Positions 10,048-22,172 of a stretch of DNA of 64,000 nt are shown in pieces. The stretch is from Euglena gracilis. Taxonomy: Eukaryota > Euglenida > Euglenophyceae > Euglenales. Position 1 is the first letter of the stretch. Every line of letters starts with the position of its first letter. Position numbers and translations under genes: made by a program. The notes beneath the pieces are model-generated. The model made no database searches. It saw only the letters and a program-made list of their open reading frames with translations, and was not told the origin of the DNA. Location of the stretch: assembly GCA_039621445.1 (NCBI GenBank), contig CP154956.1, positions 19,495,295 through 19,559,294 of the forward strand, read 5' to 3'.

Positions 10048-11490
10048 GGGAAAATGCCTTTATTCGGGTGTTTTACGGGGGTTGCGATTGTGAAGGATGG
10101 AGTCCAGGTGGCGAATTAGGGGGGGGGTCAGGGGTAATGTCACCGAAAGTGCCAAAAGTGGCTCTAAGGTGCTGGTATGACTGTTTCGACCATCTACGAC
10201 ACAATGAATTTTGCCATTTGGGGACCAGTGAGGTGGCTATCCAAATTTGGTGAAAATCGGCCCAGATTGGGAAATAGAGTACCGTGCGGCGTGGAAAGAT
10301 CTGATGAGCACCGCTGGTCGTCTGTTGAAAAGAGCTTTCGATCGAGGGGTAACTTGGTACCCTGACGTTGCACGCAGCCCGAGATGCGCCCGCGATGGTC
10401 GGATCGGCCAGAATCTGAGTCGAAACTTGGGGCAATTTTCAGTGACTTTTGGTTTAAGATGCTGAATATAAACCTTACAGAAACGTTTTTTCTCTTCGAA
10501 TCAACCACTTGAGGGCCTTGGGGGGCACCAGAGTTGTGAAATTAGGATTTCCCGGTGACAGAAAATAAGAGCTCCAGGCGGCGTGGCTGAATTTGATGGT
10601 GATCGCCAGTCATCTGATGAAAAGAGCTTTCAATTGAGGGGTGACTTTGTACCTGGACGATTGACACAGCCAGAAATACCCTCGCCGCCGGAATTTGGTG
10701 ATGTGCAAAGTGGCCTGGCATTGCAGATCAGTGGTCGGATTGGTGCTGGGAGTGTCCTTTGACCGAAGGTTGGGGACGCCGGTTCTGTCCTGAACCCGCC
10801 GCCTCTGAAACGCCGGCTTAAACAAGAGGTGGCGGACGCCGGTTCTGTCCAAAACCCGGTGTTCCGGACGCCAGTTCCGTCCGAAGGACAGAACCGGCGT
10901 CCGCCCCCCCCCTTTTGTAATAGAAGGGGTAGTAGTAGAAGTATTTTGGCCGAGGGCGGCCAAAATAGGAGGGTGGGTCACGTTATTGCAAAGAAAAATT
11001 CATGCCACAAATTTTTTATTTCCAAAATCCGGGGGGGGGCGGGTGCCCCCCCTCCCGACCCCCCCTTGTGACACCTATGCCAACCACCCTAAGGGAGGGG
11101 GTCTGAGGACTGCCGCGCAAGCGGCGCGCAACCTAAAATTGGTGGGGGGGTGTACCCCCCGCGACCACACATGGAGGGTTTCCGCATCCCAGTGGGAGCC
11201 AAAAAAAAATGGAATTGGCACCCAAATTCAGAATCAAAATTGCCAAAACTGTGTGATAGATTCCTGATTAGATCTATTTTTGGACCCAAAAGTTCTAAAA
11301 ATAGGTCACATGTGACGTTATATGTGGGGTCGCACTGGTCACACGTAACCTGTCAAGACCGCCATATTCCCCCCCACAACTCCCCCGCAACCCCCCCGCG
11401 ACCCGTACACCCCCGGTGATTTTCGGGTCAAAAAAGTGGACATTGTTGGCGATGTTTGGTCAATTTTTTTTAATACAAATTGTGGTGGAG
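10048..11490. other. No gene; dispersed repeats
   Basis: Two copies of a ~90-bp repeat with AAAAGAGCTTTC and GAGGGGTAACTTGGTACC-like sequence lie at about 10,290-10,380 and 10,590-10,680, with relatives at 24,270-24,620, 25,325-25,410 and (inverted) 26,235-26,540. CCGGCGTC hairpins are at 10,768-10,902. Confidence 0.5.
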
Positions 11491-11494
11491 CTCA

Positions 11495-11655
11495 GATTTC
11501 AGCCTGAAATCGTGTTTGGGGCGGAAGAGATTTTCTTTTAAGACTTTTTTAAAAGTCCGAAATCGGCCCAAACACCGCCTGAAACCGTGTTTGGGCCGAT
11601 TTCAAGACTTTAAAAGTCTTAAATCTTCGCCCAAACACGGTTTCAAACGTGTTCA
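11495..11655. repeat. ~160-bp foldback
   Basis: The arms contain GTGTTTGGGC...GAAATC...TTTTAAGAC and the inverse, ending CGCCCAAACACGG. An imperfect palindrome with no coding capacity. Confidence 0.6.
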
Positions 11656-12450
11656 GAGCCCGCCAAATGCCTGCCCTGAAATTCGTTGTCATGATTCACG
11701 CCAGGGGAGAAAAATGCGAAAATGTGAAATTCGGACCGAAAAAGGTGCCCTGATGGAAAACGTGCCTTACCACAGATGCCCTCATTACCACAGATGCCCT
11801 AATGGAAAACGTGTCATTGCCACAGATGCCCGAATGGAACACGTGTCACCCCCCCCTTTTTTTCCCTCACAGCCCTCCCACTGGTCTTTTGCCACCTCCC
11901 CCTAGGGCGGAACTGTTCCTGGCTGCTCTTGCGGTACACCAGCAAGATGCCAAGAAGCCGAAGGTTGACCCCCTTCATGGCACCTTGCTTGCACGGGGCA
12001 ACACGAAGAAACAGTTTGGCTCCGCAGGTGCAGAGCTTGCTGGTGTTGCAAACTGAGCAAGGCACTTATTCGGTATTTAGTCCGTCTGCTTTCTTTGGCT
12101 TTGGCATATGGCCGCAGTGGCATATTTGGTTTTCGACTGTTCTTCTGGACTGGGTTTTTGTCGTACCAAACAGAACCTGTTGCTTTTCTTGATCCAGATT
12201 GTACGGTTGGTGTGCCATGGCCTGACTATTGAAAGAAAAAAACGCCAGAAAGCGTTTCAAGCAGGCGGGGAGTGTTCAGGACAACTCTGAGCGACAGCCC
12301 CTTTGTGACTTTGCGGATGTCGACCATTGTTTCCCGTGGTTTTCTTTCATCGTCAATGGAGACCCAAAAATTTGATTTTTGGGTACCCCCCCAAAATTCT
12401 TGGGTCGATTTTGGGACCCCCAAAAAATACAAAAACAAAACCCAACCTTG
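11656..12450. other. No gene recognised
   Basis: Contains three near-copies of TACCACAGATGCCCTAATGGAAAACGTG (11,755-11,845). Short frames between 11,900 and 12,260 on both strands have no recognisable domain. Confidence 0.35.
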
Positions 12451-12660
12451 TCCATGATATTTTCCACTCAGCGATTGTGCCTCTTATCCCCCTTCAGCCA
12501 AGGAGATTTTCGTTTCTGGGGTCACATTGGCACACTGTTTTGCACAAAATACAGTCCCAAACCGGACGCCGGGTTTTGGACAGAACGGGCGTCCGGAAAA
12601 CCCATGGGGGGGGGGACGCCGGTTCTGTCCTGAACCCGGCGTCTCAAACGCCGGTTTAAG
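12451..12660. repeat. Dispersed repeat, copy 2
   Basis: Near-identical to 9,809-10,047. It directly abuts the left inverted end of the recombinase-like unit that starts at 12,655. Confidence 0.8.
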
Positions 12661-12825
12661 TCCGCGTCTTAGAGGCGCAGGGACTCAGGACGGAGTTTGC
12701 AGCTTTGACAGCGGAAGGTTTCTCCTTCTCTTCTTCACAGCCAATCACGATGATGGCCGCACAGTTGGTGAATGTGGCTGAGGCATGCCTTGGACCCTTG
12801 CCACCTGTACCAGACTTTTTGGATG

Positions 12826-12976
12826 CCTTTTTTTTTGGTTTTTTTTTGTTTTTTTTTTTTCGTTTTTGTTTCTTTTTTTTTTTTTTTTTTTTTTTTGTTT
12901 TTTTTTTTTTTTTTGATTTTTTTTTTTTTTTTTTTTTTTTATTTTTTTGATTTTTTTTTTTATTTTTTTTTTTTTT
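12826..12976. repeat. ~150-bp T-rich tract
   Basis: Almost pure T with scattered G, A and C. The Phe-rich and Lys-rich ORFs on either strand are artefacts of composition. Confidence 0.95.
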
Positions 12977-13278
12977 TGAAAAAGGATCCACGCCTTCCGA
13001 AGATTTGCCAGCAGACACCGCCCTATTTGGGGGCACATTTTCCAAAGTGGCTCTCCCTCCTCCAGAAACAGAAAAAAATCGAAAGATGGCAATTCTCGTG
13101 GCGTTTGGACCACAGGCAAATCATTTTGCCAAACTTGGATGAGTGGTTCACTGCCTTTGCAAAGTGGACGCTTCAGTAGATTGTGTTTCAGGAGTGAGAA
13201 TCAACCCTCCAACAGAGGAAAGAAATTTGCCGAGCACTGCTGTTGCCGTTCGGGAATGGAGTCCCACAACCCTAAGAA

Positions 13279-13740
13279 ATGCAGTCGTTGGCTACAGCGT
13301 ACAAGACTACGCGTCCCAAACACGGCATTGTTCCCAATGCAAGTAAACAATTTCCAAATTTTGTGCTTTTTTTTCAACGCCGCTGGCACACAGTCCCGCA
13401 ATTTCATGGCACGGAAGGAGTCAGTGCGGTTCTGACCGACCACGACGTGGCACAAGTTTTTACCCAAACGAATTGGAAGAGTTGGTGTGAATCCCAAAGG
13501 ATGAATTTATTGCTTATGGCCTATCAATTGGGTGTTCGTCCGAATTCCCTCTTGGACCTTCGGGTGGGCAATTTCCAGTTGTCCACTCATGAAGATGGCC
13601 GCAAATTAATCGCCGTTCAGATAAGAACGATGAAAAATTTGCAGGGGAAACAAGACAATGTTTCCAAGCCAGTCCAGGAGCAAAAATTTTTGGAACACAG
13701 GAACCCCCAATTGTGTGGCAGCGTATCAACGACGGCTTGA
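13279..13740 (+). pseudogene. Tyrosine-recombinase-like fragment
   Basis: 153 codons. The middle (MNLLLMAYQLGVRPNSLLDL, about residues 74-93) resembles the box containing the first catalytic Arg of tyrosine recombinases, usually written as L-x3-TGxR-x2-E/D-L-L-x-L. It is followed by two predicted beta strands and IAVQIRTMKN, where the family keeps a Lys. The His-x2-Arg and Tyr parts are not present in this frame; the frame stops at 13,740 and a different frame continues to 13,864. If the call is right it is a broken Crypton-like or other recombinase gene. Similarity rests on one motif, so an unrelated helical protein remains possible. The enclosing inverted repeats (12,655-14,018) favour a mobile-element origin. 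Confidence 0.4.
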
Positions 13741-14018
13741 CTTGTTGGGGAGTGTGGCTGGCGACTCCCATGAATTTTCCGTGAATTTTCTCAGAATGAC
13801 CACGGCACAACTGCCGCCGTTTTCGCATGTCAGAATACCCTTGCGACGCTGCGCTTCCTTGTGATGGCATTCCATTTGCGTTTTGTATTCCATTTCCCCA
13901 TTGGCATTTGACGATTCTCCCTTTTATTCAGCTTGTGGGCGTCATTTTTCCTAAGACCCAGTACGTACTGGGTCTTAAGTCCGACCCGAAGTATTGCGTC
14001 TTAGACGCGGACTTAAGT

Positions 14019-16784
14019 GAAATAATCTCTTTCCTCATTATTTTAGTTCATGATGTCTTGTGAAGAACTTGCATTTTCAATATTTGACGATGTTCCATCT
14101 TGAATCTGGCATTGTTAGATCATTGGGGTGTTGCCAACGTTCTAACATCATTGTTCATTAGACGTGCACCCCTCAAAGAAGGCTACCCACCACAACCTTG
14201 CATGAAATCAAGAATTCCACTCAAAACGTCATGTCAAAAAAATGCATCCCTAAGGGGGTGTTTCCTCTGCCGCATGTCTGCCTTCTCTGGCATTCAAATC
14301 GTTGAAAATGGGCCGAGTTTTGGCCCATAAGAAATTTCTCAGAAATAGAGGGATAGAAGAGGTAGAGGTGACCTCAACTTTACCTCTACCTCTGCCTCCA
14401 CCTCTGTCCCTCAACCTCTATCCAGCCTGACAACGAGTTCCACTGCCAAGGGCCATCAAGTACCATTGCCTCTTTTGGTCCATCAAAACAATTGCTGAAT
14501 GGCCAGAGCGGTCAAAGCCTTTCCTTTAAGACGAGCAAAAAGCATAAGGCTTTTTTAGCCTGGCAAAGCAAAGCCCAACTGATCATTTGTTTTAGTGTGT
14601 TAAATTTGGGGGGAGCAGAAGGTCGGCCAGCCCCTCGTCCACCCCGTGTCCCCCCCCTGTGTCCCATATTTTGGCCGGGCACATTTTTTTTGTCAACCCA
14701 GGAATGTATATACCCACAAATTGAGTGACGTCAAAGAAAACGTGTGGGGGTATTTGGGGCCACAGTCCCCCCCCCCCCGCATCCCGAACCACCCCCAAAA
14801 TTCCAAATGCTGATTTGATTCTCCAATGGATTCCAATTTAAGCATTCTACCGAGGATTGTGTCCCGACGTCCCAGACACTGGGTTCACGCCCGAACCAGC
14901 GTCTGGGACACAGTTTTTGAAACCGTGTTTTGGGGGCTCTGGGTTCACGCCCGAAGCACCGTCTGGGGATGCACAGTCTTCTGTTACTATTTCAGGTTTT
15001 TTTTTAAATGTACGCCGGCCAGGTTGGTAGGGCCCAAACAAAATAGGTTTTAGCAAAGTCGACCGACACTAATAGATTCAGCCCTGCCGGGCCGCTCGCT
15101 TCGCTCGCATGGCCTGGCGTGCTTGCTGTATTTGTCAGTGTTGGTCAATTTTTGTACAGAAACCAACTGGACCCGGTCTCCTCAGCCGGCATTTTTGCCC
15201 TTCATTTTGGGTACAACCTGAGACTTACAATGTGGCCGAGGACCATCATCACCCAGCATAGTTCGGACTCGGCACAGCCTCACCCAGCACAGTTCCACTT
15301 GGATTTACTGGGTTTAAGACATAACCACACAAATGGGTTGTATATTTTTGTTTTAAAAAGAGAATTTGGGGTGTCATCCCTGTGACCCCCCCCCCCCGTG
15401 ACCCCACCTAAGACCCTCTTCGGCCAAATTTTGCCGCAAAAAAATTGGACGGTGATTCTTACTGGCAGTGGCTGAAACCCCCCCCCCCCCTAGGGCCGCA
15501 TTTTTTGGGACAATTTCAGGGGGCGAAAGGAGCTGAAGCCCCGTCCATGTCACAAAGAACCATCGAATCTGAACCCAAGACGGACATAGCACCTGCTGGT
15601 GCTCGAAACTTAAAGAGGCCCAAATAAAGAGCACCAATGATGGTTCACAAGGACACAAAATCAAAGAGGCCAAAGTCCTACCCGGGGACCATTGCCGGTG
15701 GTGAAGCTGTGCTACCATGGCATGTACAAACTCAAAGACTGTCTTCCAAAAAAGCCCTTGCCTCACGCCTTTGTTGACTTTTGGGGGGGGGGGGGACCGG
15801 GCTTTTTCAGGGGGGGGATTTTCCGACCCCTGGAAGCGTAAGGGAGAACCGCCAAAATCGGGACAATTTCAGGGGGAAGGGAAATTTTCGGGGGGGGGGT
15901 AGTTTCCGGCCACTGCCAGTAATTTGATGAATTTCTTGGACAGATTCCTAATTTTGAGGCAGAAAATTTTCGAATTTGGGATTGGTGATTTTTAATTTGG
16001 TGTCAAAATCATCACCAAAAATGTGGTGTTCCCCCCGTGACCCCCCCCCCTGTGACCCGAACCCCTTTCAATTGCTTGGCTCCACGAGTGGAGGAAATCC
16101 ATTGCCAGCTTCAAAGGCCGTCTCCTAATCATGCCTCTGCCCTTTGGTGTGCAAGAAGCTCCTCTTCATCAAGCAGGCAATCCTCATCTCCGCCTTCCTC
16201 TGCACGTGATGGGCAACATACCTGGCATGAAAAGTCACCAATGAGTGTGATCTTCATTTCCGGAAGAAAACAAATGGCTTCCGAGAACCAATGGGGGGGT
16301 TAACCAATTGTGTGAAAAATAATGATTTTTGAGACCCCCCACACACTGGAAATCGATCCTTACCAACCCTCCGGGTCAATAAACCCTCTGTTGAATCGAC
16401 CCCCTCAGTCGGTCAACTCAACAAACCCCCCCAGCCACAAACTAGGCCTGGTGAGCAGATTGCATTGCACATGGTTACCATTTACCCTCATCCCCCCCCC
16501 CCTGTTTGACCCCACCGGCCAATTTTGGCAGGTCCGCAAACAGGGTTAAGAAAACCTCCAAAAACGTCCATTTCGAAAATTGTAAAAATTTGCCGGATAA
16601 GAAAAAGTCATGACCAATCCAAATATGCACAAAAACCTGACCAATTTTGCACAGGTGAAAAATTGGGGGGTAGGGGTCCTCGAGCCCCCCCCCCCCCCCA
16701 TGTTGTACCCCCCCCCCAATTGGCTAATTGGGGGTCTGAAGGAGTTCGGCCATTGGCCAAATAGAGGGGGGGTGAGGGTACACG
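14019..16784. other. No gene; hairpins and repeats
   Basis: Contains a purine/pyrimidine hairpin (AGAGGTAGAGGT with CACCTCTACC-type inverse, 14,355-14,415), a GGTTCGGGCGTG-type hairpin (14,859-14,913), a diverged copy of the 5,694-5,793 hairpin (15,056-15,160), G-run foldbacks (15,780-15,900) and an AATTGGCTAATTGGGGG block (16,697-16,785). Short ORFs lack domains. Confidence 0.45.
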
Positions 16785-17160
16785 TTATATTTATTACTAT
16801 TAATAACAATAACAATATCGATAATAATAACAACAACAACAATAACAACAACAATAACAACAATAATAATAATATATTGTTATTGTTATTGTTATTGTTA
16901 TTGTTATTGTTATTGTTATTGTTATTGTTATTGTTATTGTTATTGTTATTGTTATTGTTATTGTTATTGTTATTGTTATTGTTATACACTTATTATTTCT
17001 ATTCGGGGGGTGGTTCACCCCAGTAGGTACAGGTACGCTGTTCTGCCAGGGTTCGGGACCTAGCTTATTGAGAGTGGCCAAACCCCAAACGGGGGGGGGG
17101 TTTCGGTCTGATCATCCCGGTAGGAGCCGCCACGGGCCAAAAATAGGGAACTCCTAACTA

Positions 17161-17207
<47 letters not shown>

Positions 17208-17330
17208 ACTACTACTACTACTACTACCACTACTACTGCTGCTGCTGCTGCTACTACTACTACTACCACCACCACCACCACCACCACCACCACCACCACC
17301 ACCACCACCACCACCACCACCACCACCTTT
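16785..17330. repeat. Microsatellite cluster (TTATTG, TAC, CTG, CCA)
   Basis: AAT/AAC triplets at 16,785-16,875; about 110 bp of pure TTATTG hexamers at 16,876-16,985; TAC and CTG triplets at 17,156-17,255; CCA triplets at 17,258-17,326. A non-repeat piece separates them at 16,990-17,150. Confidence 0.95.
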
Positions 17331-17339
17331 TTTTGTTAG

Positions 17340-18635
17340 AGAGGACTGGGGGAATTGGAGGGCAGGGAGGAGGGGAGGAGGGGGAGGAAACCCGGCCGGG
17401 TTTGGGGAGAGGCTCCGCACGGGATGCTCGCCCACCCGCAGCCGGCCGGGCCTGCGGGGCTCGGGATACCAGCCCGAGCGAGCCGCACACCTGTTCCGGA
17501 GGTTGTTGTCCGTCGCGGCGGGCTCGCTGGTCTCGGCGGCGTCCTCGGCTCCTGGGCTGCACCAGCTGCCAAGACGATGGCGATGGCGATGGTGACGGCA
17601 GCTGCACCGCCTCCGCGTAGGTTGGGGGCGGGGGTGTGGAGCTGGTGGCGCATGTGTAGGTGGGTGGCGGACTGCTTGGTCTCCTCCGCCGCGATGAATA
17701 ACTCCGCCGCCGGCGGTTTGGACCCTCGGACGGGTCCCGAGAATGGCGTTGATGTCCTTGCTCTTGGTCGGCGGCTGCGTAGATGGTGAACTGCAGGCTG
17801 TCGAGCTGCCGCCGAATGGTGTGCAGGGTGTCGAGCAGCGTGTGAAGGGAGGGGGAGCGGGAAGCGGGGGCAAGAGGAGGAGAAACAGAGACAACGGGGG
17901 AATGAGGAAGGGTGCGCTGCGCACTCCCAGCGCGGGAGGATCTGATGGGTTTCATGGCTGCGTGGGGTTGGATCCACATGCCGTTGCCACCGTGGAAGCC
18001 ACGGTCGTGGTCGACATGGGGCTTGGGGCCGGGGTAATCCCTCTTCGCTGGCTCCCCTGCGGGGTTGGGTGGCACTGCCCGGGCACCGTGCTGCCTGGCG
18101 GGCGCCGTGCGGGAACTGCTCGGCATCTCTCTGGGCGCACGGATCCCAGGGAGGCGGGGTTGGCCTTGGGGGCCGGGATGATCGGCCTCACCGATGCGGG
18201 CGCCTTCTTTCCAGTCATGGCTGTGCCGCTCGGGTTGGCTGGCGGGGGCTGCGGCCGCTTCCCACTCCTCAAACTGCCGCCGCACGGTGCTGTTGACGCG
18301 GTACCACACTTGTTGGCGTAGCTCCTGCGGCCACCCCTGCCACAACGCGTGCCGCCGGGCTACGTTCCTGGTGTTGGCGATGAACTGGTCGTACTGCTCG
18401 TTCCACTCCTTCGGCCATGCCTCTCGGGGCTGCCTTTTGGTCTTCTTGGGGGCCTGGGAGGGAGGTGTTGTGGGCGTCGGGTCGTCAAGGTGGGCGTCCG
18501 CCACTGAGCGCTTCGGGCAGGGGGGCTCCGGTTCCATCGTGGGCTCGCTCTCTTGGGTGGGCCCACCGCAGTGCCATGTAATGCGGAGGGGGGCTTGGGG
18601 TGCTTGGTCTTCTTGGGTTGGTGGTGCCGGGAGAG
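17340..18635 (-). CDS. Proline-rich RIGEADHPGP protein, copy B (retroelement-like)
   Basis: On the minus strand this is the downstream of two tandem copies of one coding unit. In order it has a Pro/Glu-rich acidic start (EPEPPCPKRSVADA), a conserved Trp-rich segment (ALWQGWPQELRQQVWYRV, then RRQFEEWE), the motif GARIGEADHPGP, a basic Pro/Gly-rich region, an Ser/Arg-rich patch and a basic C-terminal part ending near a (CCA)n tract. The RIGEA-x-HPGP signature resembles one I associate with non-LTR retrotransposon proteins of dinoflagellates and other algae; that link is from memory. No endonuclease or reverse transcriptase follows, so this would be an ORF1-like or truncated copy. It is open in one continuous frame with copy A through the intervening CCA tract (Gly codons in this frame). 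Confidence 0.5.
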
Positions 18636-18636
18636 C

Positions 18637-18773
18637 ACCACCACCACCACCACCACCACCACCACCACCACCACCACCACCACCACCACCACCACCACCA
18701 CCACCACCACCACCACCACCACCACCACCACCACCACCACCACCACCACCACCACCACCACCACCACCACCAC
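18637..18773. repeat. (CCA)n array, ~137 bp
   Basis: Pure CCA triplets, about 45 copies, lying between copies B and A of the RIGEADHPGP ORF. On the minus strand in the ORF frame it encodes poly-Gly. Confidence 0.97.
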
Positions 18774-18784
18774 CTGTGTTGGAG

Positions 18785-21235
18785 AGAGGATGCGGGATTG
18801 GAGGGGGGAGGGGGAAGGGTAGGCCGGGTTTGGGGAGAGGCTCCGCACGGGATTCTCGCCCACCTGCAGCCGGCCTGGCCTGCAGGACCCGGGATACCAG
18901 CCCGGGCGAGCCGCACACCTGCTCCGGAGGTTGTTGTCCGTCACGGCGGGCTCGCAGTCCTCGGCGGCGTCCTCGGCGGCGGCTTTGGCGCTCCACCAGT
19001 TGCCACGTCGGAGAGGGTGAGGGCGAGGGTGACCGAGGTCTTGAGGATCTGGACCGCCGGCTGTGCCGGCGACTTGAGCTCCGGCAGGAGCCCCGAGAAT
19101 GGTGTTGTTCATGGACTTCCTGCTCCCCGTGGCTCTGGTTGTTGACCAGCCGCTGCAGCTCGTCCAACTGCTCCTGCAGTCGATGTAGTGCGTAGCCGAT
19201 GTCCTGTGCCGCGGCAGTGGAAGGGACAGCAGTACGAGGGACGGGAGGGGGACGGGAGGATGAAGGGAAGGAGGTTGTGCGCTGCGCACTCCCAGCGCGG
19301 GAGGGTTTGGAGGGTCTCATGGCGGTGGATGTTTGGTACACCCGGCAGTTGCCACCGTGGGAGCCACGGGCGTGGTCGACCGGGGACTTGGGGCCGGGGC
19401 CAATCCCCTTTGCTGACTCCCCTGCGGGATTGGGTGGCGCTGCCCAGGCACCGTGCTGCCTGGCTGGCGCCGTGCGGAAACTGCTCGGCATCTCCCTGGG
19501 CGCGCGGCTCCCAAGGAGGCGGGGTGGGCCGGGGGGCCCGGGATGGTCAGCCTCCCCGATGCGGGCGCCCTCTTTCCAGTTGTGGCTCTGGCGCTCGGGT
19601 TGGCTGTTGGCGGCGGCGGAGGCCTCGGCTTCCTCCCATTCCTTGAACTGCCGCCGCACGTCGGAGCTGACACAATATGATACCTGCTGGCGCAGTTCCT
19701 GCGGCCACGTCTGCCACAAGGCGCGGCGGCCAGCGGAGTCGCGTTGGTTGGCGATGAACTTTTGGTATTGCTCCTGCCATGGCTCCGGCCAGGTGTGCCG
19801 GGCCTGCTTCTTGGGCTTCTTGGGGACCTGGGATGGAGGGGAGGTGGTAGTGGAGTCGGGTTCGTCGAGCTGGGCGTCGGCGACGGAGCGTTTCGGGCAG
19901 GGTGGCTCCGGCTCCATGGATGGCTCCGCGTCCGATGCAGGGTCGCTGGCCGGTGGGCTGGCCGCATCGCCTCGCCACGTGATGCGGAGGGGTTCCGTTG
20001 GGGGGACTTGGTGGTCGTCTCCTTTGGGCGGCGGGGCGGGCAGGGCTGGGAGGCTTTGTGGGGCCCCGATGGCTGGCGCGAGGGACGGCTGCGTGGGCAT
20101 GAGGAGCGGCGTTGGGAGGGGGAAGGGGAGGGGCAACGGAGCGGGAAAGGGCGTCGGGATGTGCATGGGAACAGGCATGTAGATGGGGACGATGCGCTCC
20201 ACGATGCGCTCCACGATGCGGTCGACGTACACGGGTTCCGGCACACGGACGGGCACGTGGACGGGCACTGGCACCTGCACCTGCACCGGCACTGGCACTT
20301 GCACTGGTACGGGCACGGGACGGTCCACCACCACAGCCCTTTCGAGAACACAGGAGGGGAAAATGGGCTGGGACTGTGGCTCGGGCTGCGGGACTTGTCC
20401 CACCTGTGAGGCACCTTCCTGGCTCGCGCCTGCGTGGGGAGGGCTGGTCAAGGCCCCGGGAGCACCCTCATGCTCACGAACCGGGCAGGCTGGAGGGCTG
20501 GTCAAGGCCACGCGGGCACCCTCGTGGTTCGGAGGAGGGCTAGTCAAGGCCGCCTGGGCACCCTCATGGCTGGAAGGAGGGCGAGTCAAGGCCCCCGGGG
20601 CACCCTCCAGGTCCGGGGGACCGGCTCCACGCGGAAGGCTGGTCAAGGCCTCACAGGGGTTCTCATCCATGGCCAGTGGTGTGCCGTCGTCCTCCCCATA
20701 ATGTGCGGAAATGGCAGCCAAACCTCCCGGAAAATGGATGGACCGCCCCGGCAAGGGTGGACTGGGAGCCTCTGGTGCCGTTGGTGCCTGCCGTGCCTCT
20801 TGTGCCAGCTGTCCGTCCTGCGGTGCCGGTTGTGAGGGGAACTCGGCTGCGCGGGTTTGAAGCGGGGCTGGGACGGGATGGCTGTCCGTGATGGCCACCA
20901 AGACCTCTACGCAGGCGCTGAGGTCGCTGCCCTGGCTGCACGGTACAGAGGCGGCGTTGGGGTGCGGGATCGGAGGCGGGGCAGTCCGGAGCGGAGCACT
21001 GGCTGGTGGGGGCTGCCCTTGGGGTGGGCCGAAAGTCTGCCAGAATTGCGGGTTGTTGCTCTGACGGATGGGTGGGGCTGGTCGCCGGGGGTCGGGCGGC
21101 CGAGTGACCCCCTGGCTGCGAAGGTAGTGCAACAGCCGACGAAACCAGTTGTGTAGCTCCTTGCCTCGGATGTCCGTGGACTGCCACCGCCTCTGCAGAA
21201 AGCGGCTCCACACTGAGACGAGGAGCTTCTCGGGG
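18785..21235 (-). CDS. Proline-rich RIGEADHPGP protein, copy A (retroelement-like)
   Basis: The upstream and longer copy on the minus strand. It starts after a (GGT)n run with a short basic, Trp-rich region (VWSRFLQRRWQSTDIRGKEL). Next come Pro-rich linkers, about five EGAxxALTSPP repeats, and a VPVPVQVPVPV repeat leading into VDRIVERIVERIVP. Then follows the block shared with copy B: EPEPPCPKRSVADA, ALWQTWPQELRQQVSY, RRQFKEWEEAE, GARIGEADHPGP, and a Ser/Arg-rich basic tail. No initiator Met is clear, because the frame is open back into the (GGT)n array, so the true start is unknown. Copies A and B are alike enough over about 1.25 kb to be a tandem duplication. Function is unknown; retrotransposon ORF1 is the best guess. 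Confidence 0.5.
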
Positions 21236-21239
21236 TACC

Positions 21240-22172
21240 CGCACCACCACCACCACCACCACCACCACCACCACCACCACCACCACCACCACCACCACCA
21301 CCACCACCACCACCACCACCACCACCACCACCACCACCACCACCACCACCACCACCACCACCACCACCACCACCACCACCACCACCACCACCGCCGCCAC
21401 CACCACCACACACCACCACCACCACACACCACCACCACCACACACCACCACCACCACAAACCACCACCACCACACACCAACAACCCCACCCACCACCACC
21501 AACACACCACCCCCACACCACCACCACCACCACCACCACCACCACCACCACCACCACCACCACCACCACCACCACCACCACCACCACCACCACCACCACC
21601 ACCACCACCACCACCACCACCACCACCACCACCACCACCACCACCACCACCACCACCACCACCACCACCACCACCACCACCACCACCCACCACAACCACC
21701 ACCACCAACACCACCACCACCACACCACCACCACCACACACCACCACCACCACCACCACCCCCACTACCACCACCACCCCCACCACCACCACCACCACCA
21801 CCACCACCACCACCAACACCACCACCACCGCCACACCCCCAAAAAACACAACCACCACCACCACCCCCACCCACCACCACCACCACCACCACCACCACCA
21901 CCACCACCACCACCACCACCACCACCACCACCACCACCACCACCACCACCACCACCACCCCCACCACCACCACCACCACCACCACCACCACCACCACCAC
22001 CACCACCACCACCACCACCACCACCACCACCACCACCACCACCACCACCACCACCACCACCACCACCACCACCACCACCACCACCACCCCCCACCACCAC
22101 CACCACCACCACCACCACCACCACCACCACCACCACCACCACCACCACCACCACCACCACCACCACTACTAC
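21240..22172. repeat. Interrupted (CCA)n array, ~930 bp
   Basis: CCA triplets with short interruptions (CACACCACCACC, CAACCCCACCCACC) at 21,395-21,520, 21,690-21,870 and 21,957. It gives long artefact ORFs (poly-His, poly-Pro, poly-Gly, poly-Val, poly-Trp) in all frames. Confidence 0.97.

Larger units (their letters stand above)
12655..14018. mobile_element. 1.37-kb inverted-repeat unit with a recombinase-like ORF
   Basis: The left end TTTAAGTCCGCGTCTTAGA is inverted at the right end, TCTTAGACGCGGACTTAA (about 14,000-14,017). Next to the right end is a perfect 26-bp palindrome (13,952-13,977) centred on CAGTACGTACTG. The unit holds a T-rich tract (12,826-12,976) and the ORF at 13,279-13,740. 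No target duplication was found. A diverged relative without the ORF core is at about 26,790-26,960 (shared DTALF and NLDEWF-coding segments). Confidence 0.45.

Noticed and set aside
10295-10345. Hammerhead ribozyme (CTGATGAG followed by GAAA)
   Set aside because: The bases that should form stem II between the two core motifs do not pair, and related repeat copies do not keep the core.
12656-13179. Lys-rich and Phe-rich ORFs
   Set aside because: Products of the T-rich tract at 12,826-12,976.
16090-16170. Reverse-transcriptase motif (LPFGVQEAP in one frame)
   Set aside because: Only about ten residues match, with stops soon after and no flanking RT motifs.
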